Virus record (IMG/VR): IMGVR_UViG_3300036832_000150
Location: 1-31,790 of that record
From: a virus
Direction: 5' to 3' (one strand)
DNA length: 31,790 nucleotides
Shown piece by piece: positions 1 through 6,049 of this stretch. The notes under the pieces are model-generated. The model had not been told where the DNA came from. It saw only the letters and a list, made by a program, of their open reading frames with translations, and did no database searches. The first letter of the stretch is position 1; each line of letters starts with the position of its first letter. A program made the position numbers and the translations under genes.

Positions 1-1036
1 TTTCAGTTTTTTCAATTGACTCAATATAATGCCATTTATTTCTTGATGTATTATTGTTTGATTTACCTGTTACAATTTCATGTCTTTCTACTTTTCGCTT
101 CAAACTAAATACTGGAATTTTTGTAGCAAATTTAATTCTATATCTATCCTTGTAATTTTTTCCATTCAATATAGATTTATTTATATTACAACTTGCTTTA
201 ATTCCAAGAGAACGAATTAATTTCAAACTATCCTTAGCAAGTCTTTCATGAGAAAGTGATAATTCAATTCCAGTTCCACTTGGAGTTATAGTTCCATCAG
301 TATCCATCAATCCTTGTAAAAGAGCTAATCTGCAATTAAATGAAAGATTAAAATACAAGTCAGGAATATGTTTATTTTGTAATAAATTCAAATCTCTCAG
401 TTTTGAAGCCAGCATTACAATATTAAATGAATAATTATATCCGTATTCAGTTACTTCATTCTTTTCACAGACTCGATTGATTATCTGTACATCTGCACAT
501 GTAATCTTTGAATCATATGCACCTCCATCACCTAACCATACACCCAGAGTATAAGGATCAATTGGATAATCCTCATTCAAATTCTGTAATGGTTCAGAAA
601 TAATTACTGACCACTTATCATTACTATCAAATAATTCTTGAGTTGTAAGAATTTGATATCTTCCAATCTTATTTCTACTTAATTGATTCTTATGAACTAT
701 CCAATTATGATCTGAACCGCATACAATTTCCTGACCAGAATCAAATCTTATTTTATAACATTCATGATCAGTAAATATTTCCGATTCTGCTACAACTATG
801 ACTTGTTCACCTTCATGATTATAAACCCAATTACCTGGATGAACATCTTCCATTCGTTTATATCCAACTGATGTTGGAATTATTGTATCTAATGATATAT
901 CCTTCCCTGAACCTGCTCCGCCCCCATAAAATGCCTCTTTCACAGTCGTAGGAATGCTCAGAAACAGAGACTGTTTCGGCTCCGGACGCCACTCATTAAG
1001 TACCTTAAGCCGCTCGGTTTCCTGTGTTATCGCCAT
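1..1036 (-). CDS. terL: Terminase large subunit (TerL), N-terminal part interrupted by an intein, cut by the window edge
   Basis: The frame stays open from ATG at 1036 down to position 2 (345 codons, no stop), so the gene continues past the left edge. Residues 1-45 are the extein. They carry the TerL pattern P-x-Q followed by a run to a Walker A loop (YGGGAGSGK, residues 37-45). TerL is the packaging ATPase and nuclease that threads DNA into the prohead. Walker A should continue with Ser or Thr, but residue 46 onward is an intein (own entry). The Ser/Thr, Walker B and nuclease domain lie outside the window. No clear Shine-Dalgarno precedes the ATG. Translation may be coupled to the small ORF that overlaps the start by 32 nt. 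The in-frame upstream stop supports this ATG. Confidence 0.85.
   Translation of the reverse strand, partial: MAITQETERLKVLNEWRPEPKQSLFLSIPTTVKEAFYGGGAGSGKDISLDTIIPTSVGYKRMEDVHPGNWVYNHEGEQVIVVAESEIFTDHECYKIRFDSGQEIVCGSDHNWIVHKNQLSRNKIGRYQILTTQELFDSNDKWSVIISEPLQNLNEDYPIDPYTLGVWLGDGGAYDSKITCADVQIINRVCEKNEVTEYGYNYSFNIVMLASKLRDLNLLQNKHIPDLYFNLSFNCRLALLQGLMDTDGTITPSGTGIELSLSHERLAKDSLKLIRSLGIKASCNINKSILNGKNYKDRYRIKFATKIPVFSLKRKVERHEIVTGKSNNNTSRNKWHYIESIEKTE
2..901 (-). mobile_element. Intein with LAGLIDADG homing endonuclease in the TerL Walker A loop
   Basis: This is an in-frame insertion directly after the GSGK of the terminase P-loop. The splicing N-block reads SLDTIIPTSVGY. A second block has H110-N111-W112. 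Two LAGLIDADG motifs are intact: LGVWLGDGG (residues 164-172) and LLQGLMDTDG (239-248). The first residue is Asp, not Cys or Ser. A missing N-terminal nucleophile plus a block-B Trp is the pattern of class 3 inteins, which splice through a Cys in block F (WCT signature). The expected block F Cys, the C-terminal Asn and the +1 Ser/Thr lie beyond the left edge, so the class is inferred. The DNA is visibly AT-rich and I found no GCGC or CGCG in it, while the flanking genes are full of them. This points to recent transfer. Confidence 0.88.
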
Positions 1037-1082
1037 GACGTTTCAAATCAGTTTCACAATTCTTGCAATGAGTCTTACGCAC
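1005..1082 (-). CDS. Possible 25-residue CxxC peptide between the Met/Gly-rich gene and terL
   Basis: A short frame starts with GTG at 1082, five nt after an AGGA, and ends with TAA at 1005. It encodes a basic peptide with the motif HCKNC. It starts right after the stop of the preceding gene and overlaps the terL start by 32 nt, which would suit translational coupling because terL has no obvious ribosome-binding site. Small Cys-rich proteins are common elsewhere in this window. The size and GTG start leave this uncertain, and it could be chance. Confidence 0.3.
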   Translation of the reverse strand: MRKTHCKNCETDLKRHGDNTGNRAA

Positions 1083-1083
1083 T

Positions 1084-1596
1084 TCAATCCTGCATACCAG
1101 TCTGAGGAGCTGATTGACGCGCGCCTATCCCGAATCTCGCCCTATTTCCCATATTCATCTGTTGATCTCTCTGCTGCTGCATCCTCTGCATCATCTGCTG
1201 TAATGCATTCTGCTGTGGTCCAATTCCTCCGCTCATCTGCTGACCTCCTCCCATAGCTCCTCCCATAGCTCCGGCCATTCCTCCCATAGCATTACCCATC
1301 TGTCCCATAGGTCCACCACTATTACCCATCTGTGGATTACCACTAAGTGCGCTTCCCATCGCTCCACCTGCGCCACCCATAGGTCCACCCATCATTCCAC
1401 CAGTACCAAATCTAGGCTGACCTCCCATACTTCCACCAGCCTGTGGACCATAATTCATAGGTGGTGCTCCCATCTGTGGCGCACTCTGCATAGGAGCTAG
1501 TCCCTGCGCGAATGGACTCATCTGCTGACCCATCTGACCCATAGGCTGACCCTGACCTAACATACCTTGTTGAAACATTGCAGGATTAAATGGCAT
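1084..1596 (-). CDS. Met/Gly/Gln-rich low-complexity protein upstream of terL
   Basis: This 170-residue protein is built of MGG, MGQ and GGPMGG repeats with almost no charged residues until the C-terminus, where a short stretch is rich in Gln, Arg and Met (MQRMQQQRDQQ). The start at 1596 has GGAGG and GAGG upstream and overlaps the end of the fascin-like gene by 11 nt, so the two are probably co-translated. The DNA shows matching tandem-like repetition (CCCATAG units). I do not recognise the family. Its place in the packaging and virion operon suggests a structural or accessory virion role, but disorder and low complexity prevent a functional call. Confidence 0.75.
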   Translation of the reverse strand: MPFNPAMFQQGMLGQGQPMGQMGQQMSPFAQGLAPMQSAPQMGAPPMNYGPQAGGSMGGQPRFGTGGMMGGPMGGAGGAMGSALSGNPQMGNSGGPMGQMGNAMGGMAGAMGGAMGGGQQMSGGIGPQQNALQQMMQRMQQQRDQQMNMGNRARFGIGARQSAPQTGMQD

Positions 1597-2293
1597 TTCC
1601 TCGCCTCCAACTATACGTCCCGGCTTTGAATGGAACTGTCACGACATTCGTTCGTCCGACTGTACTAGCAGGCTGAATATTCATCCTCCTAGTGTCTCCT
1701 GTCGTACAAAAGAAGCCGACTTTCTCACCCTTCCTCGGCTGATATCCCAGCATCGGTTCACTACTATAATACGTCAGATTATTTGGTACCTGTCCCTGCG
1801 ATAGGATCGGTCCAAGTGTCAGATACGTCCCGAGTCCTTCCTTCACTGGCAGAATGTACCACGTTCCATTGATGAATTCGCACATCCACAACGTATGATT
1901 GATCGGACCTTCCCATCCCGGTGGTACTACGCCTGGCCACGTCTCCTGACCTCCAAATTTCATTGCATATCCCTGTCCATCTACTCCTACATCCGTCAGC
2001 GTAATCTCCGTCACTCGTGAAATAATCTGGAGTTCAGCGACTGACGGACAATCACTACTCGCCACGACTGCGAATCCCAGGTCTATATCATCTATTCCGC
2101 CATAGTCAGGTGTAATAGGAGGTTCAGTTCCTCCACTATCCGGCGGATTCGTTCCATCATCATCTAGTTCCTCCATCTCAAATGTTTCCCATTCACCAGC
2201 TTCATCTCGATTACCAGTCAGAGTGAATCCACTCGCGGAATCATTCGCACTCACATACTTCCCATTATACGCGCGTAATCTGATCTTCGCCAT
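1586..2293 (-). CDS. Virion-associated protein with N-terminal fascin-like segment
   Basis: This protein has 235 residues. The first 40 match the fascin-like beta-trefoil pattern: IRLRAYNGKYVSAND, then a Thr-Gly-Asn-Arg-Asp turn, then WETFEM. Such domains bind carbohydrate or actin in cellular proteins and are often appended to secreted or virion proteins. An acidic Pro/Gly linker (about 41-68) leads to a C-terminal domain of about 165 residues with many Trp, Tyr and Gly that I do not recognise. ATG at 2293 is preceded by AGGAGA. It lies 10 nt after the 80-residue protein gene and runs into the Met/Gly-rich gene. A surface or decoration role, such as host glycan binding, is inferred from the domain and position only. 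Confidence 0.75.
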   Translation of the reverse strand: MAKIRLRAYNGKYVSANDSASGFTLTGNRDEAGEWETFEMEELDDDGTNPPDSGGTEPPITPDYGGIDDIDLGFAVVASSDCPSVAELQIISRVTEITLTDVGVDGQGYAMKFGGQETWPGVVPPGWEGPINHTLWMCEFINGTWYILPVKEGLGTYLTLGPILSQGQVPNNLTYYSSEPMLGYQPRKGEKVGFFCTTGDTRRMNIQPASTVGRTNVVTVPFKAGTYSWRRGNAI

Positions 2294-2303
2294 CTGATCT
2301 CCT

Positions 2304-2546
2304 CTAGTCTCGCTTCAGAGTGACCAACGCATCACCTGCCGTGGACCGAATGAATCCACCAGTCAACGTAGCCGTGCCGCCAGTCAGCGTGACTGCTACG
2401 TTCGTTGTAAAGGCAGACGTATTAGAGAGCTGAATAGTAGGAGTAGCCGTATCAGTGAACAGCGTAGTCTTCACGACCGGAAGTGCGTATACGACATTCT
2501 GTGTCAGCGTCGTAGGCGATCCACACGGAACTAATCCTGTAGGCAT
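2304..2546 (-). CDS. Small beta-rich virion protein (paralogue of the next gene upstream)
   Basis: This 80-residue protein is rich in Thr, Val, Ala and Gly with alternating hydrophobic residues, suggesting all-beta structure. It has few charges except the C-terminal LKRD. The C-terminus (GGFIRSTAGDALVTLKRD) resembles the end of the neighbouring upstream protein (GSRFIKSTSQIDVTLRRD), so the pair probably arose by duplication. ATG at 2546 follows GAGGAGA and coincides with the end of the upstream gene. No function is recognised. A decoration or neck/tail accessory role is only a guess from context. Confidence 0.75.
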   Translation of the reverse strand: MPTGLVPCGSPTTLTQNVVYALPVVKTTLFTDTATPTIQLSNTSAFTTNVAVTLTGGTATLTGGFIRSTAGDALVTLKRD

Positions 2547-2752
2547 CAGTCTCTCCTCAGAGTAACATCTATCTGACTCGTTGACTTAATGAATCTACTT
2601 CCAATACAGCAGATCGTCCCATTCGCGCTTCCTATACTATCCCTCGCTATGCTACCTGACGTTTCATTCAGACGCCGTCCGTGATCACGCGATCTGAATA
2701 TGCTGACATTAGTCTCCTGACCTCGTCTCCAGACTGACTGACAGACGCTCAA
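2546..2752 (-). CDS. Small virion-module protein with uncertain start, paralogous C-terminus to the next gene
   Basis: The open frame reads up to a TTG at 2752 (68 residues). No in-frame ATG or GTG occurs before the upstream stop. The last 18 residues match the end of the 80-residue neighbour (FI+STxxxxVTL+RD), which supports a real coding frame. The strong AGGAGA near 2715 serves an ATG at 2709 in another frame that stops after 13 codons. The N-terminus may therefore be damaged by a frameshift, or a TTG start is used. It overlaps the small membrane protein gene by 44 nt. Confidence 0.45.
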   Translation of the reverse strand: MSVCQSVWRRGQETNVSIFRSRDHGRRLNETSGSIARDSIGSANGTICCIGSRFIKSTSQIDVTLRRD

Positions 2753-2849
2753 GCGCGTGATGTATCGCCTCTAATATCTGAACGAGCGCGTATACCTGCG
2801 TAGCCATCATAAGCAGAATGACTGCTATCAGTATGCCTACGTAAATCAT
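2709..2849 (-). CDS. Small single-helix membrane protein (46 residues)
   Basis: ATG at 2849 opens a frame ending in TAA at 2709. Residues 2-16 (IYVGILIAVILLMMA) form a clear hydrophobic helix. They are followed by an amphipathic helix with Glu, His and Arg and a polar tail (ETRSGD). An N-terminal helix with a short cytoplasmic or periplasmic tail is seen in small phage inner-membrane proteins, including some holins and spanin-like proteins, but nothing here decides among them. A repeated promoter-like element lies about 24 nt upstream of the start. No good Shine-Dalgarno is visible. Confidence 0.55.
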   Translation of the reverse strand: MIYVGILIAVILLMMATQVYALVQILEAIHHALERLSVSLETRSGD

Positions 2850-2872
2850 AATTTGGAGTATGAATCTTGTCC

Positions 2873-2893
2873 CAAGATTTTACGCGCGGGGCT
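2873..2893 (-). promoter_or_regulatory. Copy 1 of a 21-bp promoter-like repeat upstream of a start codon
   Basis: The 21-bp sequence is identical to 4371-4391. Read on the minus strand it goes from AGCCCCGCGCG into TAAAATCTTG and continues with GRGACA in both copies. It lies 24 nt upstream of the ATG at 2849; the other copy lies 23 nt upstream of the ATG at 4348. TAAAAT would make a plausible -10 box, though no -35 is evident. This suits a phage-specific late promoter or activator site. Copy 1 overlaps a 9-bp hairpin that copy 2 lacks. Confidence 0.5.
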
Positions 2894-2904
2894 TCGCCCC
2901 GTGC
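2884..2904. other. Stable hairpin with TTC/GAA loop
   Basis: A 9-bp stem (2884-2892 with 2896-2904, one G-U pair) closes a 3-nt loop: GGGGC-TTC-GCCCC at the core. It sits between the end of the 473-residue gene at 2927 and the start of the membrane protein gene. Neither strand has a T-tract after it, so it is not a classic intrinsic terminator. It could protect a transcript end or define a processed message. Confidence 0.55.
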
Positions 2905-2926
2905 TGATATACCTCACTGACCGCGT

Positions 2927-4348
2927 CTAGTCTCCTTCGTCACCTAGCGTGAGGAGACTACCTGACTGATTAGTGAACTGAAACACATGAATGACTGGAT
3001 TCTTCGCATACGGATTCGCACCCGGTAATAGGTACTCGGCGTGGACATGACTAATGTACAGCCTCTGAGTCAGCGGGTCGTACGCTACGCCTTGGACCTG
3101 ACCTTCCGGACTTTCATACGGCAGATCCATACTCCACATCTCATACGGAACTACGTCCCACGGACTTTTCTGACCCTGTTTAACTAGGAATAGTTCATCT
3201 GCACTGTAGGCCCAACACCATACTCTGTAGGGAGCTGCGTGGCATCCCTTGTCGTTATTAGTCGGATCGGTACAATGACCTCCATATGCGACTGTATCAC
3301 CATAGCAGGGAATACCGAGTCCCTGACATCCGAAAAATAGGACTGATCGACTTCCTGTAGGAAAGACCATCCCGTTGACGCGCGTTCCCATGTTGAACTT
3401 GTCATTCACGTAACTCTGCTGTTCCCACGGACCGAGCGTCGGATGATCCTGCGGATAATATACGAGTGGTGTACTAGCTGTAGCCGCGCCAGTCATACCA
3501 GTCAGACCAGCCGGATTGAATACGTGCGCGCCCGGTCCATAACTAGTTCGGGATATAATACTCAGGCATCCCTGACCAGTCAGTGACGTACCGGCAAATT
3601 GACTCTGCCACTCTGGTGGAATGGAACACATGAATCCCGCTACGAATCCTGCGCCCGTATTCCCGACCTGATAAAAACCCCTAAAGTCTCCCTGATCTGT
3701 AGTGCGCAGGCCACTAGTAAAGTGCGAGAGGATAGCCTGCTTACCTCCGTCATAAAAGATGTATGATGTACCGATGATACTGTCTCCGTAGACTAGTAGA
3801 CCACCTATCTGACACTTATCTGCAATGACTGAGCCTCCTGACCCTAGACTGGCTATATGACCCTCAGTGAGATCAGCCAGCGGCTGAATATACTGAGCGC
3901 GCGGCAGGGAAGAGAAGTCCTGACCAGGAGTCGGTATACTGACCTCCGCTGTCTTCTGCTCATAGATATGATTATTGACGTAGAGTGAGTTATGCTGCGG
4001 GTTATAGGCCAGCCCAGTGAGCGCGTACTCAAAGCCGTAACTCGCTCCACTACTCGCAGAGGCTGGTAGAAGGAACGCGCCGACGTACTGTAGATTAGAC
4101 TTATGAATGAGCTGACTGACGGCCGGATCTGGCGGATCAGTGATAGGAGGCGGCGTAACAGGCGGTAGTTCAGTAGTCGGAGGAACTGGCTGATCTGATC
4201 CTTCTATCTCGCGTACTAGTATCTCGATGTCTACCTGTGCCTGCTTGATCTCGTCCGCGCGCCAGTTGATATACGCGCACTTCTCATATACTTGATCATA
4301 TAATGACTGATCCTGATCTGACTTGCTTGCTGACTTATGCTTCGCCAT
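2927..4348 (-). CDS. Large virion-module protein: helical N-terminus, Pro-rich linker, beta-propeller-like domain
   Basis: This protein has 473 residues. Residues 1-50 are helical and charged (about 14-50, YDQVYEKCAYINWR then DIEILVREIE), suitable as an anchor or coiled coil. Residues about 53-75 are a Pro/Thr linker. The rest has recurring Gly-rich and aromatic blades such as LTGLAYNPQHNSLYVNN and VQGVAYDPLTQRLYIS, which pair like the first and last blades of a propeller. Several Cys are clustered around 340-375. I do not recognise a named family. An anchor, flexible linker and beta domain suggest a surface or receptor-contact protein. ATG at 4348 follows GTGGAGATGAG and the repeated promoter-like element. 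No signal peptide is seen. Confidence 0.75.
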   Translation of the reverse strand: MAKHKSASKSDQDQSLYDQVYEKCAYINWRADEIKQAQVDIEILVREIEGSDQPVPPTTELPPVTPPPITDPPDPAVSQLIHKSNLQYVGAFLLPASASSGASYGFEYALTGLAYNPQHNSLYVNNHIYEQKTAEVSIPTPGQDFSSLPRAQYIQPLADLTEGHIASLGSGGSVIADKCQIGGLLVYGDSIIGTSYIFYDGGKQAILSHFTSGLRTTDQGDFRGFYQVGNTGAGFVAGFMCSIPPEWQSQFAGTSLTGQGCLSIISRTSYGPGAHVFNPAGLTGMTGAATASTPLVYYPQDHPTLGPWEQQSYVNDKFNMGTRVNGMVFPTGSRSVLFFGCQGLGIPCYGDTVAYGGHCTDPTNNDKGCHAAPYRVWCWAYSADELFLVKQGQKSPWDVVPYEMWSMDLPYESPEGQVQGVAYDPLTQRLYISHVHAEYLLPGANPYAKNPVIHVFQFTNQSGSLLTLGDEGD

Positions 4349-4370
4349 CGTATCTCATCTCCACATGTCT

Positions 4371-4391
4371 CAAGATTTTACGCGCGGGGCT
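4371..4391 (-). promoter_or_regulatory. Copy 2 of the 21-bp promoter-like repeat
   Basis: It is identical over 21 bp to 2873-2893 and lies 23 nt upstream of the ATG at 4348, with a good Shine-Dalgarno (GGAG) in between. The same distance to a start codon on the same strand at both sites argues for a transcription or translation signal rather than a chance repeat. The TAAAAT inside it is the candidate -10. Confidence 0.5.
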
Positions 4392-4406
4392 GCGTATGCT
4401 GACTGG

Positions 4407-4628
4407 CTACGTCTCGCTAGCAGGATCATTGAACACGACTGCCTTAATAGCCCACATCGCAGTCGTCTCATTATTCGTCAGTGCGACTGACTGATGTCTA
4501 CTAGCCGGACACACCTCGCGAATGAGTCTCTCAGTCTCGCTGAAGTGCGCGCGCAATCTATTAATCTTCTCCAGTCCATCCGCGCTTGGCTTATGATACG
4601 CATACGGCTTATCGATCAGTTGTTCCAT
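4407..4628 (-). CDS. Acb2/Tad1-hairpin-like protein, putative anti-CBASS cyclic-nucleotide sponge
   Basis: This 73-residue protein has the layout I know from the phage Acb2/Tad1 hairpin family. A YHKP motif (11-14) is followed by a long helix (about 18-39), the turn CPASR (40-44) and a second helix with SVALTNNET (47-55) and MWAIKAVV (58-65). Family members typically read as CPxSRExSLAxTxLExAxxWAxxAIA. Acb2 forms a compact helical hexamer that sequesters cyclic di- and trinucleotide signals and so blocks CBASS effectors. Here N52-N53 replace the usual Lys/Asn-Leu, so ligand range cannot be judged. ATG at 4628 has GGAG about 10 nt upstream. The gene lies between the candidate terS and virion genes, a typical place for a small anti-defence gene. 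Confidence 0.72.
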   Translation of the reverse strand: MEQLIDKPYAYHKPSADGLEKINRLRAHFSETERLIREVCPASRHQSVALTNNETTAMWAIKAVVFNDPASET

Positions 4629-4695
4629 GCTGATACTCCAATCTGATTACTGAATCTAGTCTCGCTTCGTCTGGCTACGTCTCTAGCTGACTGAC

Positions 4696-5322
4696 CTATT
4701 CCGTTACAGTGATTGACTCGAATGAATTCTCCTGTCTGAACTGCGGCGCGTATATCACGAACTGAGGAGTCTTCGCTGACTGATCAGCCTCGCTGACTGA
4801 CGCTGGTTCTAGGTTACGTATGATGACACTCATATCCTTCGCTATTCCGCTCAAGTCCTTCGCATCCGAGTAATCTAGCTTCTCTTGCGTAATAGCTCCC
4901 AGTGCTGAGTTCAGCGTGCTACTCGCACGCTTCACTGCTCGATGTCTCGCCTTGTTGATATGCTGAATGATCGAACTAGATGGCGTATTGTAGCTAGTAG
5001 TAGATGTAGCTCCCTTACTGTACGCGCTGACTGAACTAGCTGATATACCGAAGTCCTTCGCTAGTCCAAGTGCAGCCGTCCTTCCATTCAGCAATGCTTC
5101 TTCACCGATAATCTTCCTCAGACTATCTGGTACATTGACATCGCCTCCTGATCTGCCCCGCTGAGGCTCGCTTACTACGCTGACTTCCGGAGTATGAGAC
5201 TCTACTGACTGATCTGGCTCCGTCGAAGTGCGCGTAATTTTATCTGACCCTTTATCTGACCCTTTATCTAACCCTGAAATTTCCTTCATGAACTCGGCTT
5301 CGCTAACTAGACCTATAGGCAT
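4696..5322 (-). CDS. Helix-turn-helix protein, candidate terminase small subunit
   Basis: This protein has 208 residues from ATG 5322, which has AGGA 8 nt upstream. A longer frame to a TTG at 5406 exists but lacks such a site. Residues 1-60 are polar and disordered, with a GSDKGSDK duplication at 21-28. Residues 65-110 hold a helix-turn-helix (AALGLAKDFGISASSVSAYS, about 83-102). Residues 118-172 are helical and would suit oligomerisation. A beta tail ends in FVIYAPQFR. HTH, helical core and C-terminal tail match small terminases, which recognise the packaging site and load TerL. First position in the operon that ends in terL agrees. A transcriptional regulator is the main alternative. Confidence 0.6.
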   Translation of the reverse strand: MPIGLVSEAEFMKEISGLDKGSDKGSDKITRTSTEPDQSVESHTPEVSVVSEPQRGRSGGDVNVPDSLRKIIGEEALLNGRTAALGLAKDFGISASSVSAYSKGATSTTSYNTPSSSIIQHINKARHRAVKRASSTLNSALGAITQEKLDYSDAKDLSGIAKDMSVIIRNLEPASVSEADQSAKTPQFVIYAPQFRQENSFESITVTE

Positions 5323-5428
5323 ATTGGTTTCCTGAACTATGTTGATATGATTAGTGTCCGGAGGCAACCCGGCATTGTGCCACCTCCAGCCTATCACGCG
5401 TGTCAAGTCCGCCCTTCCCGCAAGTCCT

Positions 5429-5441
5429 TGTCTGCCAGACA
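5429..5441. promoter_or_regulatory. 13-bp perfect palindrome (operator-like)
   Basis: TGTCTG-C-CAGACA is a perfect dyad with a single central base. It lies between the leftward promoter candidate and the virion operon start, where a dimeric regulator could act. CAGACA also recurs in the early leader at about 6008-6048, so a shared binding site is possible. Confidence 0.4.
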
Positions 5442-5480
5442 GTTATCCTGTGGAAATCTTCATGAATCCCGTGAGACGAA

Positions 5481-5500
5481 TTTCGGGGAGGTGACCGAAA
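5481..5500. promoter_or_regulatory. TTTCGG/CCGAAA dyad overlapping the leftward -10 region
   Basis: Six-base arms (5481-5486 and 5495-5500) are separated by 8 nt. The right arm overlaps the candidate leftward -10 at 5499-5504, as an operator would. The spacer GGAGGTGA also resembles a rightward ribosome-binding site, followed by a 10-codon frame that I do not consider a gene. Confidence 0.35.
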
Positions 5501-5527
5501 GATATATGTATCTGATTGAATTGTCTA
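5499..5527 (-). promoter_or_regulatory. Candidate leftward promoter for the virion operon
   Basis: On the minus strand TAGACA (5527-5522) matches 5 of 6 bases of the -35 consensus. A 17-nt spacer follows, then TATCTT (5504-5499), 4 of 6 for the -10. Transcription would enter the candidate terS gene at 5322. The match is moderate, and a phage-modified promoter elsewhere in the region is possible. Confidence 0.35.
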
Positions 5528-5551
5528 GTCATCTCTGATATAGACTAAGGT

Positions 5552-5648
5552 AGATGAATGATTGTATACTGCGACAAATGATACGGCGGCTGTCAGCTGG
5601 CTGATGGCAGATGAATGATTGTATCTGGCAGATGAATGATGATTGTAT
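5552..5648. repeat. Three direct repeats of AGATGAATGATTGTAT (iteron-like)
   Basis: Copies lie at 5552-5567, 5609-5624 and 5630-5648. The third has a 3-nt insertion (an extra TGA/GAT). The second and third are both preceded by GGC. Repeats of this size in a non-coding control region are typical of sites for a phage replication initiator or repressor. Confidence 0.65.
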
Positions 5649-5720
5649 GCTGCGGCTTCGCCGCACTGGCCCGACGGCAAAGCACGACGCCTACAAGGGT
5701 GTACCCCCCTACTCTGCGCC

Positions 5721-5870
5721 GCAAAGTACTCTGCGTCACAAAGTACTCTAAAAAAAAATAAAGAACTTTGCAAAATAAAGTTCTCTGAATAAAGAACTTT
5801 GCAAAACAAAGTGCGTTGTACCGATCGTTCGGTACGCAAGTACTTGGCGAGACAAAGTGCTTGGCGAGCT
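5721..5870. repeat. Cluster of AAAGTnCT/AGAACTTT elements
   Basis: AAAGTACTCT occurs at 5723 and 5740, 17 nt apart. A 19-bp unit (AATAAAGAACTTTGCAAAA) occurs at 5757-5775 and 5788-5806, 31 nt apart. AAAGTTCTCTG lies between them, and degenerate forms (ACAAAGTGC, CAAGTACTTGG) follow to about 5862. Direct and inverted copies are mixed, so several overlapping hairpins are possible. Helical-phase spacing is not obvious. Confidence 0.6.
5818..5835. promoter_or_regulatory. Dyad GTACCGA-4-TCGGTAC, operator-like
   Basis: Perfect 7-bp arms flank the 4-nt spacer TCGT. This is the most regular dyad in the control region and lies about 145 bp upstream of the rightward promoter, within the repeat cluster. 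A dimeric repressor or activator site is likely; no repressor gene is identified in the window. Confidence 0.45.
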
Positions 5871-5961
5871 GGCTGGCGATCCTGATACTGAGTCTCGTTA
5901 TCAGCCGCTCCGTCTACCTGATAGACGCCTGAAAAAAATTAGCGAACCTTGTCGATTTATG

Positions 5962-5989
5962 TTGCGCGCGTCTCGTTCCGTGCTATGAT
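5962..5989 (+). promoter_or_regulatory. Rightward early promoter with extended -10
   Basis: TTGCGC (5962-5967), a 16-nt spacer, then TATGAT (5984-5989) preceded by TGC, an extended -10. The start would fall near 5996, giving a leader of about 54 nt before the ATG at 6050 with AGGAG near 6039. It is the only good promoter facing the first early gene. Confidence 0.6.
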
Positions 5990-6049
5990 TCTTGTATCGG
6001 AAACGCAGACAGACGGTAGCCAATCCGTCAGACAGACAGGAGACAGACA

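Larger units (their letters stand above)
5323..6049. other. Divergent control region between virion and early operons
   Basis: About 730 bp without a convincing gene separate the leftward virion operon from the rightward early operon. It holds, left to right, a 13-bp palindrome (5429-5441), a dyad (5481-5500), a leftward promoter candidate, three direct repeats (5552-5648), a short GC hairpin (5651-5665), a cluster of AAAGTnCT-like elements (5721-5860), a 7+4+7 dyad (5818-5835), small hairpins (about 5883-5930) and a rightward promoter. Frames on either strand here are short and repeat-derived. The content looks like a genetic switch or replication control region. Confidence 0.7.

Noticed and set aside
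954-1256. Plus-strand frame opposite terL and the Met/Gly-rich gene
   Set aside because: Ser-rich shadow of the repetitive minus-strand gene with no ribosome site and wrong strand for the operon.
2667-2709. ATG with good Shine-Dalgarno opening a 13-codon frame
   Set aside because: Too short to call; kept only as a sign that the neighbouring gene may have a damaged start.
5322-5406. TTG start extending the small terminase candidate by 28 residues
   Set aside because: ATG at 5322 has a ribosome site at good spacing; the extension overlaps a TTGACA-like element and has no such site.
5401-5406. TTGACA on the minus strand as a -35 for the virion operon
   Set aside because: No -10-like hexamer at 16-18 nt; the nearest (CACAAT) is 21 nt away.
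5525-5839. Minus-strand frame in the control region
   Set aside because: Its codons are the direct repeats and AAAGT cluster read through; composition is not protein-like.
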